DNA from: Isotricha intestinalis
Lineage: Eukaryota; Ciliophora; Litostomatea; Vestibuliferida; Isotrichidae
Assembly: GCA_023807065.1 (NCBI GenBank)
Contig: JAJJLU010004083.1
Span: 1-19,146 of the forward strand
Direction of reading: 5' to 3'
DNA length: 19,146 bases
Shown here piece by piece: positions 16,749 through 19,146 of the stretch (its first letter is position 1; every line of letters begins with the position of its first letter). Made by a program: the position numbers and the translations under genes. The notes beneath the pieces were generated by a model, which was not told the origin of the DNA, did no database searches, and saw only the letters and a program-made list of their open reading frames with translations.

Positions 16749-18692
16749 CTAAGCTTCTCCCAAAAATTCAACTTCACTTTTAACCAATTCCATTAATTTA
16801 ATATCTTCATAGCTTAATTCATCTTTAATTCTAATAATTCGATAAGAATTGAAAATATCATCTAAATCATCTTTTTCGAAATTTTTTTTATTGATCATAA
16901 TTTTTTCTCTCTCTCTGAAAATAATTTCTTGTCCATCATTTCCGATTTTAAAAGGAGTTTTTGAAGTAAAATCAAAAAGCATAATTTGATCTTTATCAAA
17001 TAAACAATATTTTAATAAATCAATTTCTTGCATTTTTTTAATAAAATTAAATATATCCATAAAATAATGAATTCTAAATTCTGCAGATTTTGTTGCATTT
17101 TTTCTTTTTTTTTGAATTTGTGTACAACAAAAACATATTGATGCTATAAAATATTCTGAATATGATAAAGGAAATAATTTAATATTTTTTTCTTTTTGAT
17201 TTAATTTTTTTTTCAAATTTTTGTTTAAATTTTCTGATGAGTTTAATTTATCATTATTTATTTTATCATGTGTTTCTTCTTCATTATTATTCTTTAATGT
17301 TTCTTCTGTTTGAGGATTATTTTCTTGGTTTAAATTATCTTTTATATCATCTTTTATTATTATTTTTCTTCCAGAATTTTTATTATTTTTTATTATTGAT
17401 GATATTGTTTTTTTATGGTAATAATTATTATTATTAACACTTGAATTTAACTTTATATCATTTTCACTTTCTAAATTTAATTCATTTGTAACTTTTTTAT
17501 GCATACTTAAATTATTTTTAATAATTCTTTCATTTGAAAGAATAGATGAAATTTTATTATATTTTTTATCCAAATTAAAGGAATTAATAAAATATTCAAC
17601 ATCATTAAATTTACTTCCTTTAAAATTGAGCATATGATTAATTAATTTATTATCAATAATTTGTCGTTCTAAAAATCTAATTAAAAATAATAATATTAAC
17701 AATAACATTCCAATAAAACCTGCTAATTCAGCAATAAAAGCAGGTAATTTTTGATAATTTCTTTGTAATTGATAAACTTTTGAAGAAGCTTGAATTTTAA
17801 ATTGTCCTATTAAATTTTTTTCTGAATTTCTATTTTCTATATATTTAAATGAATCTATTGAAAGATCATATATTGAATTACTTTTCTTTGTGACTTTCCT
17901 AATAATTAAATTTTCATCATTTGAAAAATCTAAATGTGAAATATATATTGTAGTATACTTCTCAAAATTTAAATCAATAGGACGAAAAAAAAAATTTAAT
18001 TTTGTACTAACGAAATTTTTTCTACTTTTAAAATCATATGAAGTATCAATAAAATATAATGACATTTCCAAAGGATTTTCATTTAAGAAATTTTTAGTTT
18101 CTTCTAAATGATTTAAAGCATAATCAGAAAGATAATAATTAAGTGAAATATATCTAAAATAATAATCAGTATATAAACCACTAATAGTATAATTTAAACT
18201 ATCATCAACAATAGGACATAATAAATTTTGAACACCATTAGTTTCAAAAAAATAATTAACCATATTATTAAAATCTTCTTTTTCACAAGGTTTTAAATCA
18301 ACTTTTTTTTTAATAAATACATCATCACCAATCCAATCAATAAATTCCATATTATAATTAAAATAATCTTCATTAGGAAAAATATAATCTCCTCCAGTTC
18401 CAAAAGTTTGAAGTCCAAATCCTAAATTAAAGGATACTTCTTTTAAATTTATTGTTGATCCTGTTTCTAATACTTTTCTTGCATATATGAAATCTATATT
18501 TTTCCGAGTTAAAAATCCATATGTACAATATATTGAATATACTATTGCTATCATAAAAAAAAATATAAATAATAATCCTCCTATAAATGAATGATAACGA
18601 TATCCATTGTTTATTGTAAATGATATTGTAGATGCAAATATGTCAAATATTTTTATCGTTTTTTTAAAACAGTGACATTTACTTTTACTCAT
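16749..18692 (-). CDS. Two-TM protein of a ciliate-type family with large lumenal loop
   Basis: A 647-residue protein. A short cytosolic N-terminus (KTIKIFDIFASTISFTINN) precedes TM1 (about 36-58, SFIGGLLFIFFFMIAIVYSI). A ~255-residue extracytoplasmic region follows, with Cys136 and Cys159 as a possible disulfide, then TM2 (about 317-340, AFIAELAGFIGMLLLILLFL). The C-terminal ~300 residues are charged, Asn/Lys-rich and cytosolic, with a better conserved patch (LSYSEYFIASICFCC). The FDIF..TISFTI start, GG before TM1 and AELAGFIG in TM2 match an abundant family of unnamed ciliate transmembrane proteins; that statement rests on memory. Function is unknown. It ends in TAG. Isoleucine codons switch abruptly from ATA to ATT near residue 100. 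Confidence 0.8.
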   Translation of the reverse strand: MSKSKCHCFKKTIKIFDIFASTISFTINNGYRYHSFIGGLLFIFFFMIAIVYSIYCTYGFLTRKNIDFIYARKVLETGSTINLKEVSFNLGFGLQTFGTGGDYIFPNEDYFNYNMEFIDWIGDDVFIKKKVDLKPCEKEDFNNMVNYFFETNGVQNLLCPIVDDSLNYTISGLYTDYYFRYISLNYYLSDYALNHLEETKNFLNENPLEMSLYFIDTSYDFKSRKNFVSTKLNFFFRPIDLNFEKYTTIYISHLDFSNDENLIIRKVTKKSNSIYDLSIDSFKYIENRNSEKNLIGQFKIQASSKVYQLQRNYQKLPAFIAELAGFIGMLLLILLFLIRFLERQIIDNKLINHMLNFKGSKFNDVEYFINSFNLDKKYNKISSILSNERIIKNNLSMHKKVTNELNLESENDIKLNSSVNNNNYYHKKTISSIIKNNKNSGRKIIIKDDIKDNLNQENNPQTEETLKNNNEEETHDKINNDKLNSSENLNKNLKKKLNQKEKNIKLFPLSYSEYFIASICFCCTQIQKKRKNATKSAEFRIHYFMDIFNFIKKMQEIDLLKYCLFDKDQIMLFDFTSKTPFKIGNDGQEIIFREREKIMINKKNFEKDDLDDIFNSYRIIRIKDELSYEDIKLMELVKSEVEFLGEA

Positions 18693-18817
18693 TTTTTTTA
18701 TTTTATTTTTTAATTTTATTTTATATTTTTAAATGTTTCTTATTTTTTATTATGATTAATTATTGTTTCTTTGTTTTTTTTATTTTTTAATTTTTTTTTT
18801 ATAATCCAAAAATAATT

Positions 18818-18875
18818 TTTAATTATATTTAGAAATAAATTAAAATTTAAAATGAGAATTTTTTATAATCCCTTT
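18818..18875 (+). repeat. Inverted repeat, left arm (58 bp)
   Basis: This arm is a perfect reverse complement of 19089-19146 at the window end. It lies upstream of the two-TM gene. The ~213-bp space between the arms contains the GC-rich island and most of the 54-bp copied segment. Confidence 0.95.
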
Positions 18876-18900
18876 TATATATTGAAAATTTATAGATTCA

Positions 18901-18978
18901 TTCGAGAGTGGATTTTTTTGCGTCCTATTCGCGTCCCGTCGCAACACATCCCAGTACACTTTCAGGACGAGACGCGAA
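18901..18978. other. GC-rich island with 13-bp hairpin
   Basis: About half of the bases here are G or C, against roughly one fifth around it. TTCGCGTCCCGTC (18928-18940) and GACGAGACGCGAA (18966-18978) form a 13-bp stem with one mismatch around a 25-nt loop; in minus-strand RNA that mismatch is a U-G wobble, so the stem would be continuous. CGTCCT (18921-18926) can also pair with AGGACG (18964-18969), a competing fold. In AT-rich genomes such islands may mark structured RNAs, but foreign DNA joined by chimera formation is equally possible here. I find no tRNA-like A/B boxes. Confidence 0.6.
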
Positions 18979-19041
18979 ATAATTTTATACAAATAAAATA
19001 AAAAAATATGTATTATTATCAATTTTTAAATAATTAGTAAC

Positions 19042-19095
19042 ATAAATTTAATGAAATATATTCCATAATTGGAATTTCAAAAGTAAACAAAGGGA
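19042..19095 (+). repeat. 54-bp exact copy of 14737-14790
   Basis: This segment is base-for-base identical, same orientation, to a coding piece of the unknown gene at 14637-15251. It overlaps the right arm of the inverted repeat by seven bases (AAAGGGA, 19089-19095), the junction between the two copied pieces. It has no gene context here. Confidence 0.95.
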
Positions 19096-19146
19096 TTATA
19101 AAAAATTCTCATTTTAAATTTTAATTTATTTCTAAATATAATTAAA
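19089..19146 (-). repeat. Inverted repeat, right arm (58 bp), reaches window end
   Basis: Perfect reverse complement of 18818-18875. It runs to the last base, so the true repeat may be longer than visible here. Confidence 0.95.

Noticed and set aside
18995..19018. Near match of this segment to about 12326-12348 as another copied piece
   Set aside because: About 22 bases of A/T-rich sequence with one indel; too short and simple to separate from chance.
18840..19022. 60-codon minus-strand ORF through the GC-rich island
   Set aside because: Its ends lie in AT-rich spacer and in the inverted repeat, it crosses the hairpin, and its codon use is unlike any gene here. I treat it as a chance or foreign open frame, not a gene.
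1..19146. Telomeric repeats, CRISPR, tRNA or rRNA genes
   Set aside because: No C/G-rich telomere repeat at either end, no spaced repeats, and no tRNA boxes or rRNA-like GC-rich stretches were seen by eye.

Overview
The window looks like nuclear DNA of a ciliated, very AT-rich microbial eukaryote, most likely a ciliate. The evidence is eukaryote-only genes (ribosomal protein eS4, a PP4-type phosphatase, CK1 and MOK-type kinases), cilium-linked proteins (CFAP410, a MOK/LF4-like kinase, a possible PIERCE-like inner-microtubule protein), Asn-rich low-complexity tails, and a two-TM protein resembling a family I associate with ciliates. Intact genes end in TAA, TGA and TAG, so the standard code appears to apply. 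One 35-nt GT..AG intron is visible. A standard code with extreme AT bias would fit litostome (for example rumen) ciliates, but that assignment is inference. AT-rich flagellates or zoosporic fungi are not excluded.

Layout. Positions 1-1630 hold two broken genes: a secreted type I membrane protein (+) with in-frame TAAs and a frame change, and a WD40 remnant (-) with two in-frame TAAs and no ATG. 1699-4127 holds a small EF-hand protein (-), a PP4-like phosphatase catalytic subunit (+) and an unknown basic protein with one tiny intron (+). 4674-8883 holds a large unknown protein (-) and a MOK/LF4-like kinase (+) that start about 90 bp apart. 9169-13811 is a run of five minus-strand genes: CFAP410, eS4, a degenerate EF-hand protein, a secreted Cys/mucin-like protein and a PIERCE-like small protein. 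13978-15251 has an Alba-domain protein and an unknown basic protein (both +). 15527-18692 has a CK1 kinase and a large two-TM protein (both -).

The last ~330 bases are unlike the rest. They contain a GC-rich island with a 13-bp hairpin, a 54-bp exact copy of an internal piece of the gene at 14637-15251, and a 58-bp exact inverted copy of 18818-18875 running to the window end. The two copies join at a 7-base microhomology, which looks like a template-switch product (whole-genome amplification or assembly chimera, or a real rearrangement).

There is no operon logic. The unifying themes are signalling (phosphatase, two kinases, Ca2+-binding proteins), cilium biology and translation/RNA binding. 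A striking genome-level pattern is a synonymous codon switch along genes: A-ending codons and CGT Arg near the 5' end, T-ending codons and AGA Arg further 3', on both strands. No tRNA, rRNA, CRISPR or telomeric repeat was seen.
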